From positions 1-64,000 of the forward strand of contig NZ_CABKRX010000056.1 of assembly GCF_902374955.1 (NCBI RefSeq): 64,000 nucleotides of DNA, written 5' to 3'. The notes beneath the pieces were generated by a model that was not told where the DNA came from, did no database searches, and saw nothing but the letters and a program-made list of their open reading frames with translations. Both the position numbers and the translations under genes were made by a program. Each line of letters starts with the position of its first letter. The stretch's first letter is position 1. Source of the DNA: Bacillus massilioanorexius. Lineage in GTDB: Bacteria; Bacillota; Bacilli; Bacillales; DSM-1321. Shown piece by piece: positions 1 through 8,957 of the stretch.

Positions 1-175
1 ATTTTTTTACGTTATTTCTATCAGATACATTCTAAAAATCATATTTCAATCTACCCAAACTCTTGTCGGCCCGTTAATGGCTAGAGGGCTTAGCATTAGT
101 TTGAGTTTGAGTGGGATAAATACTTCCTCATATACTATAATTAGATTATTCTATATTTTTGGGGGCGATTTAAAA

Positions 176-1216
176 GTGAAATATATCGGCTATATAGGAA
201 CGTATACAAAAGGTGCTAGCAAAGGAATATATAGATTTACACTTGATACAGACAAGAAAACACTAAGCAAACCACAGTTAGCTGCCGAACTAGATAATCC
301 AACATATGTCGTGCTTAATAAAGATCGTACAATTCTTTATTCTGTAGCTAAGCAAAATACATCTGGTGGCGTAGCAACATTTACTATAAACCATGATTCT
401 GGAGAACTAACATTGAAAGACATTCAAGTAACAGAAGGGCCTTCTCCTTGTCATATCAGTGTAGATGATCGCGATAAATTGGTCGTTACTGCTCACTATC
501 ATAGAGGTACAATAGAAGCTTATGCAGTATCCGACCAACAATTACATCCCGCACATTCGATTGTTCAACATAAAGGTTCAGGGGTTAATAAAGATCGACA
601 AGAAAAACCACATGTACATTTTGCAGGGTTTGCACCAGAAGACAAATACGTTGTTACTGTTGACTTAGGAACGGATGAAATCACAACCTATCAATTACTC
701 AATCAGCAATTAACAGAAAAAAATCGCCTTACTGTTCGTCCTGGTAGTGGTCCTAGACATATTACATTTCATCCAAACGGGAAATTCGCTTATGTAATGA
801 CCGAAATTAGTAACGAGGTCATCGCTTTATCTTATGATGCTTCAAATGGTAGCTTTGAAGAGATTCAATATATCCGTACCATTCCAAATGATTTTACTGA
901 AAATAGTCAAGGAAGTGCGATACATATCACATCTGATGGTCAATATATTTATGTTGGTAATCGAGGTCATAATAGCATCGCTGTTTTTTCAGTTGACGCA
1001 ACAAAAGGAACACTTACTTTTATTGAACATGTTTCAACCAAAGGAGATTGGCCACGAGATTTCAGACTAGATCCCACCGAGTCATTCTTAATTGCCTCGA
1101 ACCAAGAATCTCATAATCTTATTTTATTTGAACGAAATACAAAGAGTGGTAAACTAACCTTGCTTCCATCAGAAGTGTCGGTACCATATCCAGTTTGTGT
1201 AACTTTTATGGGCTAA
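176..1216 (+). CDS. Lactonase family beta-propeller protein (6-phosphogluconolactonase-like)
   Basis: This 346-residue cytosolic protein belongs to the seven-bladed beta-propeller lactonase family (B. subtilis YkgB, E. coli Pgl), whose members hydrolyse 6-phosphogluconolactone in the oxidative pentose phosphate pathway. The N-terminus YIGTYTKGASKGIY, the blade motifs EGPSPCHISVD and GSGPRHITFHPNGKFAYV, and the C-terminal DWPRDFRLDP are typical. An in-frame ATG at 77 would add 33 residues with no family resemblance. I chose GTG at 176 because GGGGG lies about 10 nt upstream. It stands alone and converges on the lia operon across a shared terminator. The substrate is inferred from the family; some members act on other lactones. 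Confidence 0.85.
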   Translation: MKYIGYIGTYTKGASKGIYRFTLDTDKKTLSKPQLAAELDNPTYVVLNKDRTILYSVAKQNTSGGVATFTINHDSGELTLKDIQVTEGPSPCHISVDDRDKLVVTAHYHRGTIEAYAVSDQQLHPAHSIVQHKGSGVNKDRQEKPHVHFAGFAPEDKYVVTVDLGTDEITTYQLLNQQLTEKNRLTVRPGSGPRHITFHPNGKFAYVMTEISNEVIALSYDASNGSFEEIQYIRTIPNDFTENSQGSAIHITSDGQYIYVGNRGHNSIAVFSVDATKGTLTFIEHVSTKGDWPRDFRLDPTESFLIASNQESHNLILFERNTKSGKLTLLPSEVSVPYPVCVTFMG

Positions 1217-1296
1217 AAAGGCTTTGCCGGACAGTAATTCCGCACCAAATCTGGTATCTATTCCAAGAAAAAACAGCAATGGTCTATCTTAACACA

Positions 1297-1335
1297 AAAG
1301 GTATCTACCGATTTACAACTTGGTAGATACCTTTT
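1297..1335. terminator. Bidirectional terminator between lactonase and lia operon
   Basis: AAAAGGTATCTACC and GGTAGATACCTTTT form a perfect 14-bp stem with an 11-nt loop. A-rich and T-rich flanks on the two sides suit both converging genes. Confidence 0.85.
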
Positions 1336-1336
1336 A

Positions 1337-2515
1337 TTATTTCTTCGATATGAGTGTAAACGTTTTGGGTAATCCGATATCATGAAGTTTATGATTTGGT
1401 TCTTCTTCTAGTACAGAGATACATAAACCTGAAGAAGCAACGGATGTAACCAATTCCCCAATGGTCCATTTTCTTTGAACAGTTTGTAAAAGCTCTTCCT
1501 GAACACCATCAGGCATGTGCTTAGAAAAGGCTACCGTTTGCTCATGTAATGTTGGATCAAAATAATTTCCAACAATCTTATGCTTCTTACCTGTAGATGA
1601 AATAAGTTTTGTCGAAATAGGATGAAATTCATGCAAAACAAATAATCCTTCTTTAGCTAAAAGTGCTCGAACCAAATTCATTAAAGGTTCAAGTGTAATA
1701 AAATAATGCAAAACACCAAGCTCCATTAATACATAATCATATTGATCAGCCATTTTCTCTATATGTAAAGAGAATACATCCGACACAATATAGTTGATGG
1801 ATACATCTGCTTCTTTCGCTAATTCTTGTGCGAACATCGCATTTTCTTTCGAAAAATCAACTACGGTTACTTGTGCTCCTAATAATGCTAAAGCTGTTGC
1901 TTTAACACCATTTGACCCTAACAAATGTAACACTTTTTTCCCTTCAAGATTCGGCATATATTTCAGAAACGGATAAAGTCTCCATTCAGGATTATTTTTA
2001 ATTTTTTCTGCCATATGTTTTGGCTCACCATAGCGGGCAATAAGTGCTTGGTAATTATTTTGATTCCAAGCCTTCTCATTATGCTCAGTAAAAGCCTGCT
2101 GCTTCTGCTGTAAATGAGCAATAATAATTTCTTTATATAAAGATAAATGGTCATCATATAAGTAACAATACAAAGACTTGCACCAAACTGTATGTTCATC
2201 TAATTTAACAGAGATACGATATGGATCTGTTTTGATTGTAGTATTATAAAGACAACGTACAGTCACATTTTTGCCTTCGACTTGGACTTGGAATTTGGCG
2301 CTTTTCGGTGTTTTTTCAATTGGTGAGCGCGCGGCATCTTTAAATAAGTTATAACAATTAGTAAAAGCATCCCATTGGACAAGCAGTTCAGTATGTTCAA
2401 TAGATAGATCTACTCCTTGTATAAATAAAGCTGCCTCTCCAATATATGTATAAGGAATAGAAGCTTCCTCTAATAAGGAAGCTATTTGAATAATCGTATT
2501 TTTTTCGTTGTTCAT
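1337..2515 (-). CDS. Class I SAM methyltransferase with nucleotidyltransferase-like N-terminus
   Basis: This 392-residue protein has two parts. The C-terminal half carries a Rossmann methyltransferase: KVLHLLGSNGVKATALALLG is motif I, VTVVDFS is the acidic end of beta2, and DYVLMELGVLHYF is motif IV. The first ~120 residues (IPYTYIGEAALFIQGV then EHTELLVQ) resemble the GGxAL/DxD region of nucleotidyltransferases, but the metal-binding aspartates are missing, so that domain is probably inactive. GGAGG lies 6 nt before the ATG. The gene begins 12 nt after the HAD phosphatase stop and is the last gene of the lia transcript. The substrate is unknown; the NTase reading is my inference from short motifs. 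Confidence 0.75.
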   Translation of the reverse strand: MNNEKNTIIQIASLLEEASIPYTYIGEAALFIQGVDLSIEHTELLVQWDAFTNCYNLFKDAARSPIEKTPKSAKFQVQVEGKNVTVRCLYNTTIKTDPYRISVKLDEHTVWCKSLYCYLYDDHLSLYKEIIIAHLQQKQQAFTEHNEKAWNQNNYQALIARYGEPKHMAEKIKNNPEWRLYPFLKYMPNLEGKKVLHLLGSNGVKATALALLGAQVTVVDFSKENAMFAQELAKEADVSINYIVSDVFSLHIEKMADQYDYVLMELGVLHYFITLEPLMNLVRALLAKEGLFVLHEFHPISTKLISSTGKKHKIVGNYFDPTLHEQTVAFSKHMPDGVQEELLQTVQRKWTIGELVTSVASSGLCISVLEEEPNHKLHDIGLPKTFTLISKK

Positions 2516-2527
2516 GTAGTTCCTCCG

Positions 2528-3142
2528 TTAAGCATTCGATGTAGAAGCTGTAAGAAGTGCGTATTTCACAATATCATTTGGAGTCTTTGCATAGTAAGTA
2601 GGCTTAATGGTCTCTACGTCTTCCTCAGTAGAATATCCCCAGTTTACCCATACGATATCAATTTCACTCTTTTGACAAGCAAGAATATCGCGAACTTCAT
2701 CCCCTACGTATAATACGTCTTGTTTTTGTAATTGATGTTGCTCAAGGAAACGATCAATCATTACATCTTTTCCATATAAATCACTAGACGTATAGATTTC
2801 ATTAATACTTTCAATATCCTGCAATTCAAAATACTCACGAATATTACTCTCTTCATTTGAAGAGATAACAGCAATACCAATGCCCTTTTGCTCTAATGTT
2901 TGAAGTACTTCTCTAATGCCATCGAACAGCTGGATTTTATGAAGAGATTGTTTATATAGTGCGTAGAAATCCTTCGCAATTAATTGATATTGTTCTGAAG
3001 AAACATTCTTCATCTGATCCATTTGGTCCTCCGATAATGGTGGAAATCCAAATTGACCAGCTAATATATTGACCGTGTCAAATACTACTTGTTTTGCATC
3101 GGCTAGCGTACCATCAAAATCAAAAATAACAAATTTCTTCAT
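2528..3142 (-). CDS. HAD-family hydrolase (phosphoglycolate phosphatase-like)
   Basis: This 204-residue haloacid-dehalogenase phosphatase has motif I FDFDGTLAD at residues 7-15 (nucleophile and acid/base aspartates), motif II VISSNEE near residue 97 and motif III/IV YVGDEVRDILACQ near residue 147. The helical region between motifs I and II is the C1-type cap seen in phosphoglycolate and pyrophosphatase-like members. It follows liaR by 15 nt on the same strand and precedes the methyltransferase by 12 nt, so it is probably co-transcribed with the envelope-stress genes. The natural substrate cannot be read from the sequence. Confidence 0.85.
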   Translation of the reverse strand: MKKFVIFDFDGTLADAKQVVFDTVNILAGQFGFPPLSEDQMDQMKNVSSEQYQLIAKDFYALYKQSLHKIQLFDGIREVLQTLEQKGIGIAVISSNEESNIREYFELQDIESINEIYTSSDLYGKDVMIDRFLEQHQLQKQDVLYVGDEVRDILACQKSEIDIVWVNWGYSTEEDVETIKPTYYAKTPNDIVKYALLTASTSNA

Positions 3143-3157
3143 AAACTTTCGCTCCTC

Positions 3158-3793
3158 CTACTCAACTAATGAATGTTTAAATGCATAGATAACAGCTTGT
3201 GTACGATCCTGTACTTCTAGTTTACTTAATATATTGGAAACATGCACTTTAACTGTCTTTAAAGCAATAAAAAGCTCATCTGCCATTTCTTGATTACTTT
3301 TCCCCTCAGCCATTAATAACAGAATTTCCATCTCGCGATTTGTAAGTTCATCATGTAATTCTTTTTTCTGAGGTTTTCGCATGCGTTGCATCATTTTCCC
3401 TGTTACTTCAGGCTCTAAAACAGATTGGCCATGGAAAGTAGAGCGGACAGCATCTGCTATTTCACTAGCTTTAGAGGTTTTCAGCATATAACTTGTTGCT
3501 CCTGCTTCTAAAGCTGGATACACTTTTTCATCATCTAAAAAGCTTGTCACAATAATAATTTTCGCTTCAGGCCATTGTTCAATGATTTCTTTTGTTGCTT
3601 GTATTCCATCCATCTCTTTCATAACAAGGTCCATTAAAATGATATCTGGCTTCAATTGAAGTGCCTTCTCTACACCTTCCCCTCCATCGGAAGCTTCTCC
3701 GATAACCTCTATATCTGGTTGAGAAGACAAATAAGCTGATACTCCTATTCTTACCATTTCATGATCATCTACAAATAATACTTTAATTTTCAT
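3158..3793 (-). CDS. liaR: Response regulator LiaR (NarL/LuxR family)
   Basis: A 211-residue NarL-type response regulator that works with LiaS in the cell-envelope stress response. The receiver domain (1-120) has the acidic pocket VDDHE and phospho-acceptor Asp55 in ILMDLVMKEMDG. The C-terminal LuxR helix-turn-helix contains LTNREMEILLLMAEGKSNQEM and ALKTVKVHVSNILSKL. The ORF could begin three codons earlier, but AAAGGA lies 8 nt before the ATG at 3793, so I use that start. It overlaps the end of liaS by about 11 nt, indicating translational coupling. Order and overlap match liaFSR of other Bacillaceae. Confidence 0.93.
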   Translation of the reverse strand: MKIKVLFVDDHEMVRIGVSAYLSSQPDIEVIGEASDGGEGVEKALQLKPDIILMDLVMKEMDGIQATKEIIEQWPEAKIIIVTSFLDDEKVYPALEAGATSYMLKTSKASEIADAVRSTFHGQSVLEPEVTGKMMQRMRKPQKKELHDELTNREMEILLLMAEGKSNQEMADELFIALKTVKVHVSNILSKLEVQDRTQAVIYAFKHSLVE

Positions 3794-4826
3794 CGTTTTC
3801 ATCCTTTGCTATAACAGGAACTTTTACTTCTAAACGAGTGCCTTTATTAATGACACTTACAATTTTCAATATGCCTCCAACCTCAAGAGCGCGTTCATGC
3901 ATGTTTTGTAATCCGTAAGAGCCAGCCTTTGATGCCTCTACATTAAAACCAACTCCATCATCAGATACAATCATAATAATCGTACCTTCCCTTTTCACTA
4001 GATGAACTTCAAGTGTCTCTGCTTTAGAATGGCGTAATGTATTAGAAATGGATTCTTGTAAAATCCGAAATAGCTGATCTTCTACACCTTTATCTAGCTT
4101 CACTTCTTCTATTTTCCAAGTAATATTCATCGGAACTTTCTGGATTAATTCCACAAGCAGTTCCTCCATACCTTCTTTTAAAGATTTACCCTTTAACGGA
4201 ACTGGTCGCAAATGCAGTAATAAAGCACGCATTTCAAGCTGTGATTGATGAATCATTTCTTCTACTAGCTTTAGCTGTTTACCATTTTGATTTTCATTAG
4301 ACGAATTTTCATTAATGGCAGACATCAACATAGATGCTGCAAATAATTGCTGACTAACGGAATCGTGTAGCTCTCTTGCTAGTCGATTTCTTTCTTGTGA
4401 TACAATTTCCTGTACACGCTTTTCTTGAATTTCTGCACGTTCATTTGCCAGCTTTTGCGAAATAGTTACTTGTTCTTTTACATGTTGCTGCAATTTATTC
4501 ATCTTTTCATACACGTTTTCGATTTCAAGAGGACGCTTTTTATCAGAAGCAGCTACAATTTTGCCTCTTTCTAATTCTAAGAGCTTACCACCGATATCAC
4601 TTAATCGCTTTCTCCATTGATACCCTATGACTGCTCCTGATATTCCACCTACCAAAACGCTGACTGTAGGAACAAAGACTATGAAAGGAATATCCATAAT
4701 TTCTTTATCCCATAATTCTTTCAACGGCTTTACAGGATACACATACAAAAAGATACCTAAAAACAACAAAGTGAGGAGAAACGAATACAGCATACTCAAC
4801 ACGACTTGGCGTTGTAAAATACTCAT
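3783..4826 (-). CDS. liaS: Sensor histidine kinase LiaS
   Basis: A 347-residue membrane sensor kinase of the HisKA_3 class. Two hydrophobic segments (about 10-30 and 47-69) enclose a very short extracytoplasmic loop, the intramembrane-sensing layout. They are followed by a HAMP-like coiled region and the dimerisation/phospho-acceptor motif RNRLARELHDSVSQQL with His154. The ATPase domain near the C-terminus has SNTLRHSKAE (N box) and SDDGVGF. In the Lia system this kinase senses interference with lipid II cycling and is held inactive by LiaF. The start overlaps the liaF stop by 4 nt (ATGA). Confidence 0.93.
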   Translation of the reverse strand: MSILQRQVVLSMLYSFLLTLLFLGIFLYVYPVKPLKELWDKEIMDIPFIVFVPTVSVLVGGISGAVIGYQWRKRLSDIGGKLLELERGKIVAASDKKRPLEIENVYEKMNKLQQHVKEQVTISQKLANERAEIQEKRVQEIVSQERNRLARELHDSVSQQLFAASMLMSAINENSSNENQNGKQLKLVEEMIHQSQLEMRALLLHLRPVPLKGKSLKEGMEELLVELIQKVPMNITWKIEEVKLDKGVEDQLFRILQESISNTLRHSKAETLEVHLVKREGTIIMIVSDDGVGFNVEASKAGSYGLQNMHERALEVGGILKIVSVINKGTRLEVKVPVIAKDENDEN

Positions 4827-5557
4827 ATACGCTTCACCTCTAAATTTCCTACAACAGAAGTAGTTATAATTTTAATTTTTTGCTGTGATTGCTCGTATTG
4901 CGATGTAAAAAATTGAAGACTTTCATTAAATAATCGTTGTTCATTATTTTCAAAAATAGATACGGAACCTGCAATAACAGAATGTTCTATTTTAACTTCA
5001 ATTTCATAAGGAACGTAAATTTTAACTGCCCCAACAATATTACGTATAGATATAACCGCTTCACCTTTAGGTAGAACTGTATTACTTAAATCTACAATAC
5101 AATCCCCTATTCCACACTGAATATTAATATCTTCCCATTCATAAACAGTATCGGGTGTTTGTTGTCCACCTAGAATAGCATTCTTAAATAATAACTGCTT
5201 ACGGTGAATTTCTTCAGGAATATTTGTATTATTGTTATCTGGAAACACGGGTGAATACATAGTTGGATGCTTTTTAGATTGAAAAAATCGGTAAATAAGG
5301 ACACCTAACAAGGCTAACAAAAATAACTTGAATGTCATCATATTTCCGACCGTTACAACAGCGCTAATAATTCCAATCATTAGAGCTAGCTTCCCAATTG
5401 TTTTATGCCATCTCTTTTTACCAAAATAAATGAGTACGGCTGAAATGAATAAAGAAAAAAGGAGACCTCCATCAAAAAACGTAACCTCAATTAGCAGTAG
5501 TACAACCGCAAATATAATGATCCAGTTAAGTAAATCTGACTTTGATTTAAATGCCAC
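4823..5557 (-). CDS. liaF: Membrane protein LiaF, negative regulator of LiaRS
   Basis: A 244-residue protein with four closely spaced hydrophobic segments in residues 10-95 and a soluble C-terminal beta-rich domain (about 120-244, GDCIVDLSNTVLPKGEAVI) of the DUF2154/cell-wall-active antibiotic response family that defines LiaF/VraT. It inhibits LiaS in the absence of envelope damage. The start is GTG at 5557 with GGGAGGGG 6 nt upstream. It lies 83 nt downstream of liaH. The liaG gene found between liaH and liaF in B. subtilis is absent here. Confidence 0.92.
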   Translation of the reverse strand: MAFKSKSDLLNWIIIFAVVLLLIEVTFFDGGLLFSLFISAVLIYFGKKRWHKTIGKLALMIGIISAVVTVGNMMTFKLFLLALLGVLIYRFFQSKKHPTMYSPVFPDNNNTNIPEEIHRKQLLFKNAILGGQQTPDTVYEWEDINIQCGIGDCIVDLSNTVLPKGEAVISIRNIVGAVKIYVPYEIEVKIEHSVIAGSVSIFENNEQRLFNESLQFFTSQYEQSQQKIKIITTSVVGNLEVKRI

Positions 5558-5640
5558 GAGTGTCCCCTCCCTTCCAAAGTTAATATGTACGGAAAAGGCG
5601 CAGAAATATACTACGCCTTTACTAGAATAACATGTTTAAC

Positions 5641-6288
5641 TTATAAAATTGAATCACTTTCATTGTTTTTTGCTTGTTTTTCTAATTCCGCAATTCTTGC
5701 ATCGATTGTATTATGGTAATAGTCTTTATTTACTCGGTCTTCCATGCGAGATATATACTGTTCCATTTCTTCAAATCGAGCAGATGATTTATCACACTCA
5801 GGCTTCGTATCTAGCACCTGATTGATGCGATAGTTAGCACGGGCAATATTTTCACGGCCCATAATTTCTAATCTTCTCAAATGCATATCTTTCAACTTAT
5901 GCTTCATTTCTACATATTTCTTTTCTAATTGTGCTAAATGATTCGTTGTTTCATCTAAAGCTTTTTGAAGACGTTCTACACGTTGTTCATATTGATTTTT
6001 TTCAGCTAGAGCAAAATCATATAATTCAACCTCACCTGCTTTTGAGGCGATTTCAACTTGATATGCACGTTTCTCCACTAAAGCTTTAGCATCATTTAAT
6101 TCACGTAAGAATTCATCTTTTAAACGTGATTGACGATCCATAAGCATGCGAACCTTCTCTGTTTCCTTTTCACTATCTCGCAAATATTGATTTAACATCG
6201 TCATTGGATTTTTTTGCTCTTTTTGATCTAGCATATTATTTAAATCTGCTGCTACTGCATATTTAATACGAGTGAATAAGTTTGACAT
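5641..6288 (-). CDS. liaH: PspA/IM30 family phage-shock protein LiaH
   Basis: This 215-residue protein is almost wholly coiled coil. It starts MSNLFTRIKYAVAADLNNML, an amphipathic membrane-binding helix, followed by the conserved DQKEQKNPMTMLNQYLRDSE. LiaH/PspA forms ring or rod oligomers on the inner face of the membrane and protects against permeabilising antibiotics. AGGAGAG lies about 8 nt before the ATG. It sits between liaI and liaF. In other bacilli it is the main induced target of LiaR, probably from the promoter ahead of liaI here. Confidence 0.93.
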   Translation of the reverse strand: MSNLFTRIKYAVAADLNNMLDQKEQKNPMTMLNQYLRDSEKETEKVRMLMDRQSRLKDEFLRELNDAKALVEKRAYQVEIASKAGEVELYDFALAEKNQYEQRVERLQKALDETTNHLAQLEKKYVEMKHKLKDMHLRRLEIMGRENIARANYRINQVLDTKPECDKSSARFEEMEQYISRMEDRVNKDYYHNTIDARIAELEKQAKNNESDSIL

Positions 6289-6367
6289 AATTAGGTCTCT
6301 CCTTTTTATTTACTATCTATAGTTTATTGTCTTAATATGAGGATTTACTTCATTTAAATCTTGACTA

Positions 6368-6452
6368 CTGTCTAGCTCCATCACCTTACGGACTCATCGT
6401 GTTTCTTTTATCCCGCTTTAAGCCTTTCGGAGCTAAACTCGGACTTACGTTT
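6368..6452. repeat. Dispersed GC-richer intergenic repeat between liaI and liaH
   Basis: The sequence beginning TGTCTAGCTCCATC and ending GGAGCTAAACTCGGACTTACG is GC-richer than its surroundings and lies between two operon genes. The TGTCTAGCTCC end resembles one end of a repeat family I know from Bacillaceae intergenic regions, of which 6913-7112 is a longer copy. Family membership is from memory, not from a search. Confidence 0.5.
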
Positions 6453-6458
6453 TTCTTA

Positions 6459-6806
6459 TTAGTTTTTATTTAAATTTGCCCATTCATTTTCAAAATTTGC
6501 AAAAGGATCATCATTCTTTACAACTTCTACTTTTTTTGTACTGTTCCAGTTTTTATAAACTAGATACATAACAAAAATCGCTACTAAACCGATAATTGAT
6601 GGAATGTTTGAGATGGAAGCACTGATGAAAAGTAAACCAATAATCCCCCATACAATTTTTGATCCTGTTGTTTTTGCTTTCAAAAACTCCTTAATGACAA
6701 GATACGCAATACCTAATGTAATAGCTAATGCAAGCATTGGTCCTAGGTTAGCTAAGAAGACAATCGCTGCAATACCTCCTACTAGTAATAACCCGAATTT
6801 TTTCAT
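6459..6806 (-). CDS. liaI: LiaI-like small membrane protein
   Basis: A 115-residue protein with hydrophobic segments at about 4-20, 22-40, 50-66 and 68-85, then a charged cytoplasmic tail ending DDPFANFENEWANLNKN. Its place at the head of a liaH-liaF-liaS-liaR operon identifies it as the LiaI-type membrane anchor that recruits the PspA-like LiaH. B. subtilis LiaI is of similar size (126 aa) but simpler in topology, so the label rests mainly on context. GGAGGAAC lies 7-8 nt before the ATG. The LiaR-dependent promoter should lie within 6807-6910. Confidence 0.75.
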   Translation of the reverse strand: MKKFGLLLVGGIAAIVFLANLGPMLALAITLGIAYLVIKEFLKAKTTGSKIVWGIIGLLFISASISNIPSIIGLVAIFVMYLVYKNWNSTKKVEVVKNDDPFANFENEWANLNKN

Positions 6807-6912
6807 TTTCCGTTCCTCCTTTCATGTCTCTATCTTATCTTTAATTGAACGTTTTCATAATCGACCTTGGCTATATTTTGCTGTAAGACTTGCGACGTAT
6901 CTTGCTCTAAAC

Positions 6913-7112
6913 TAAGAAAAGCGCAAGCGCCTGAAAAAAATGAACAAAGGCTAACAACGCCACTTCCTGTGGCAACGCCTTAGTGACCTACATCCTGTAG
7001 GCCTCCGTTCACGCATAATACACGGGGGGACCTTGAAAGGTTCTTTTTGACCTTCAGAACTGCTTATATTATGACCTCGAGGGGCTAAGAGCTAGAGCTA
7101 GAGATTAAGAAA
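6913..7112. repeat. Full-length copy of a dispersed Bacillaceae-type intergenic repeat
   Basis: The ~200-bp block runs from AAGAAAAGCGCAAGCGCCTG to GACCTCGAGGGGCTAAGAGC plus a short AGCTAGAG tail. It is markedly richer in GC than neighbouring DNA and has small internal palindromes such as CACTTCCTGTGG and CTACATCCTGTAGG. Its left third (6922-6986) matches 39315-39379 over about 60 bp, including TGAACAA, the GCCACTTcCTgTGGCAAC block and a GCAAGCGCCT-like start. It occupies most of the 395-bp gene-free gap upstream of liaI. No ORF is supported in it. Confidence 0.7.
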
Positions 7113-7159
7113 AACCGACACCGTCCTTTTGATTTTTTACGCTTTTAGCTCAAAAATAA

Positions 7160-7188
7160 AAGGCCTATTTAAAAAGTAAATAGACCTT
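7160..7188 (-). terminator. Terminator of the purU-histidine phosphatase pair
   Basis: AAGGCCTATTT and AAATAGACCTT pair with one mismatch around a 7-nt loop. Read leftward, the stem is followed by TTATTTTTG. It lies 14 nt past the phosphatase stop. Confidence 0.7.
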
Positions 7189-7201
7189 CTTTATCCGAGC
7201 A

Positions 7202-7765
7202 TTATTTTATATAGGTAGTGCAACCCCAATTTCCATCGGCATAAGAATCTACGGACTGCCAACCTTCTTTTTTTAATTGTTTTGCGATCATTCTGTTAAA
7301 AAAGCCATGACCAACAAGGGCTACATGATTATATTTATGGGAAAATCCGATTAAATAATCTGCCGCAAGCTTGGCTCTTTTTTTAGCTAATCTATATGAT
7401 TCAACATCTTTTGAATATCCAAGTAGCCACAGTATTCTTAAGAAGATATTCCAAGAATTCGGCTTCATGTACAAGAAAAAAATATTAGAGGCTGTTGGAA
7501 TCCCTACTTCATGAAACAACGAATGAGTTTGAAACTCATAATCTTTCTTTAAATAAAAGGCAGAATCAATTGACCTTTTTAAATTACTAGTCAAAACAAC
7601 CTGAGAAAGCGACATTGCTTCCTGCGTTCCTTCTAGTAAAGTATCAAAGGGAAGAACTCCAGATTCATCGTACTTCTTTACCCATTTACTATATTGCTTT
7701 GAAGTCAATCTGCTGCTCATATCACAGACAGAAACCCCATGTCTAATTAAAGAAATTGTTGGCAT
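7202..7765 (-). CDS. Histidine phosphatase family protein
   Basis: This 187-residue protein has the phosphoglycerate-mutase-like catalytic signature ISLIRHGVS at its N-terminus (phospho-accepting His) and VALVGHGFFNRMIA near residue 150 (second His). Family members are phosphomonoesterases with varied substrates. An alternative GTG start lies three codons upstream at 7774. I prefer ATG 7765 because a GGGTG element is 6 nt upstream and the RHG motif then sits at its usual distance from the start. It follows the purU stop by about 15 nt, probably in one transcript. The substrate is not predictable. Confidence 0.8.
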   Translation of the reverse strand: MPTISLIRHGVSVCDMSSRLTSKQYSKWVKKYDESGVLPFDTLLEGTQEAMSLSQVVLTSNLKRSIDSAFYLKKDYEFQTHSLFHEVGIPTASNIFFLYMKPNSWNIFLRILWLLGYSKDVESYRLAKKRAKLAADYLIGFSHKYNHVALVGHGFFNRMIAKQLKKEGWQSVDSYADGNWGCTTYIK

Positions 7766-7779
7766 GGTCAGCACCCAGA

Positions 7780-8679
7780 TTAAAAGCGAATGGTTTTATT
7801 CTTTTCAACTATTACTCGATCTTCTAAATGCCATCTTAATGCACGAGCTAAAACACTTCTTTCTATTGTATGTCCAATCTTCTTAAGTCGCTCAACCGTA
7901 TCACGATGATCGACACGTTTTGTATCTTGCTCAATAATTGGACCTTCATCTAAATCGCTTGTGACATAATGAGAGGTAGCACCGATTAATTTAACACCTC
8001 TTTCATAGGCTCGTTCATATGGACGAGCACCTATAAAGGCTGGTAAAAATGAATGGTGAATATTAATAATTTGATTTGGAAACTCATTTACAAAATGGTC
8101 TGTTAGGATTTGCATATATCGCGCTAATACGATTACTTCTATATCTTTTTCCTTTAACATCTTGATTTGTTGTTCTTCTACTTGTTGTCGAATATCTTTG
8201 TTAGCTGGAATGTAATAGAAAGGAATGCCTAACGCTTCAACGGTTTCTCTCGTATCCTCATGGTTACTAATCACCATCACAATATCCATCATTAAATTTC
8301 CACTTTGATACTCCCACAATAGTTCCAGTAAGCAATGTGGTTCCTTTGAAACAAATATAGCCGTACGTTTTAGATGAGAAGCTGATCGAAACGAGTACTC
8401 CATTTTAAAGCTTTTAGCTACTACTTCAAAATCATTCGCTAGCTGTTTGTAGACCTTAGATAATTCAGGAATTTCAAATTCCATTCGTAAGAAAAAAGTA
8501 CCTCTATCATGATGAGAAGAATATTGGCTCGATTCAATAATGTTCGCCTTATTTTCATATAAAAAAGTAGATACAGCTGATACAATCCCTGGTTGATCGG
8601 GACATTTTATTAATAGTCTTGCTCTATTTTCATTTTCTTTTTTAAAAGATTCTAGTTGTTTTTTCACTAAGTCTCTCAT
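7780..8679 (-). CDS. purU: Formyltetrahydrofolate deformylase PurU
   Basis: A 299-residue enzyme hydrolysing 10-formyl-THF to THF and formate, supplying formate for the PurT reaction and balancing one-carbon units. The N-terminal ACT domain (about 20-100, RLLIKCPDQPGIVSAVSTFL) is followed by a formyltransferase-fold domain with VIVLARYMQILTDHFV, the catalytic NIHHSFLPAFIGARPY (Asn-His) and GATSHYVTSDLDEGPIIEQD (Asp). All three catalytic residues are present and the length is normal for Bacillus PurU. It is followed by a histidine phosphatase gene. Confidence 0.93.
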   Translation of the reverse strand: MRDLVKKQLESFKKENENRARLLIKCPDQPGIVSAVSTFLYENKANIIESSQYSSHHDRGTFFLRMEFEIPELSKVYKQLANDFEVVAKSFKMEYSFRSASHLKRTAIFVSKEPHCLLELLWEYQSGNLMMDIVMVISNHEDTRETVEALGIPFYYIPANKDIRQQVEEQQIKMLKEKDIEVIVLARYMQILTDHFVNEFPNQIINIHHSFLPAFIGARPYERAYERGVKLIGATSHYVTSDLDEGPIIEQDTKRVDHRDTVERLKKIGHTIERSVLARALRWHLEDRVIVEKNKTIRF

Positions 8680-8957
8680 CTATTTGCTCCTCATTTCTTA
8701 TTTGTTTTTTAATTATACAGAAAGATCAGTATTTTTCCGATAGCCAATTTCTTATCTTATTTGCTTCTCAATCCTAGATATTTTCTGTAATATCACAATT
8801 TGTTCACTAATGCTTGCCATTTTATCCAAAATAAACACTGTAATTAAAGTACAATAGATGTTAATAACTTTTGTAAATGACTAATTTTGGACATACTAAC
8901 AAATTATACATCTGATTTGCATTACAAAAGGAAAATATACATTAAAGGATCGATGAT

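Noticed and set aside
77..175. Upstream extension of the lactonase gene from ATG 77
   Set aside because: The extra 33 residues match nothing in the family and have no ribosome site; GTG 176 has one.
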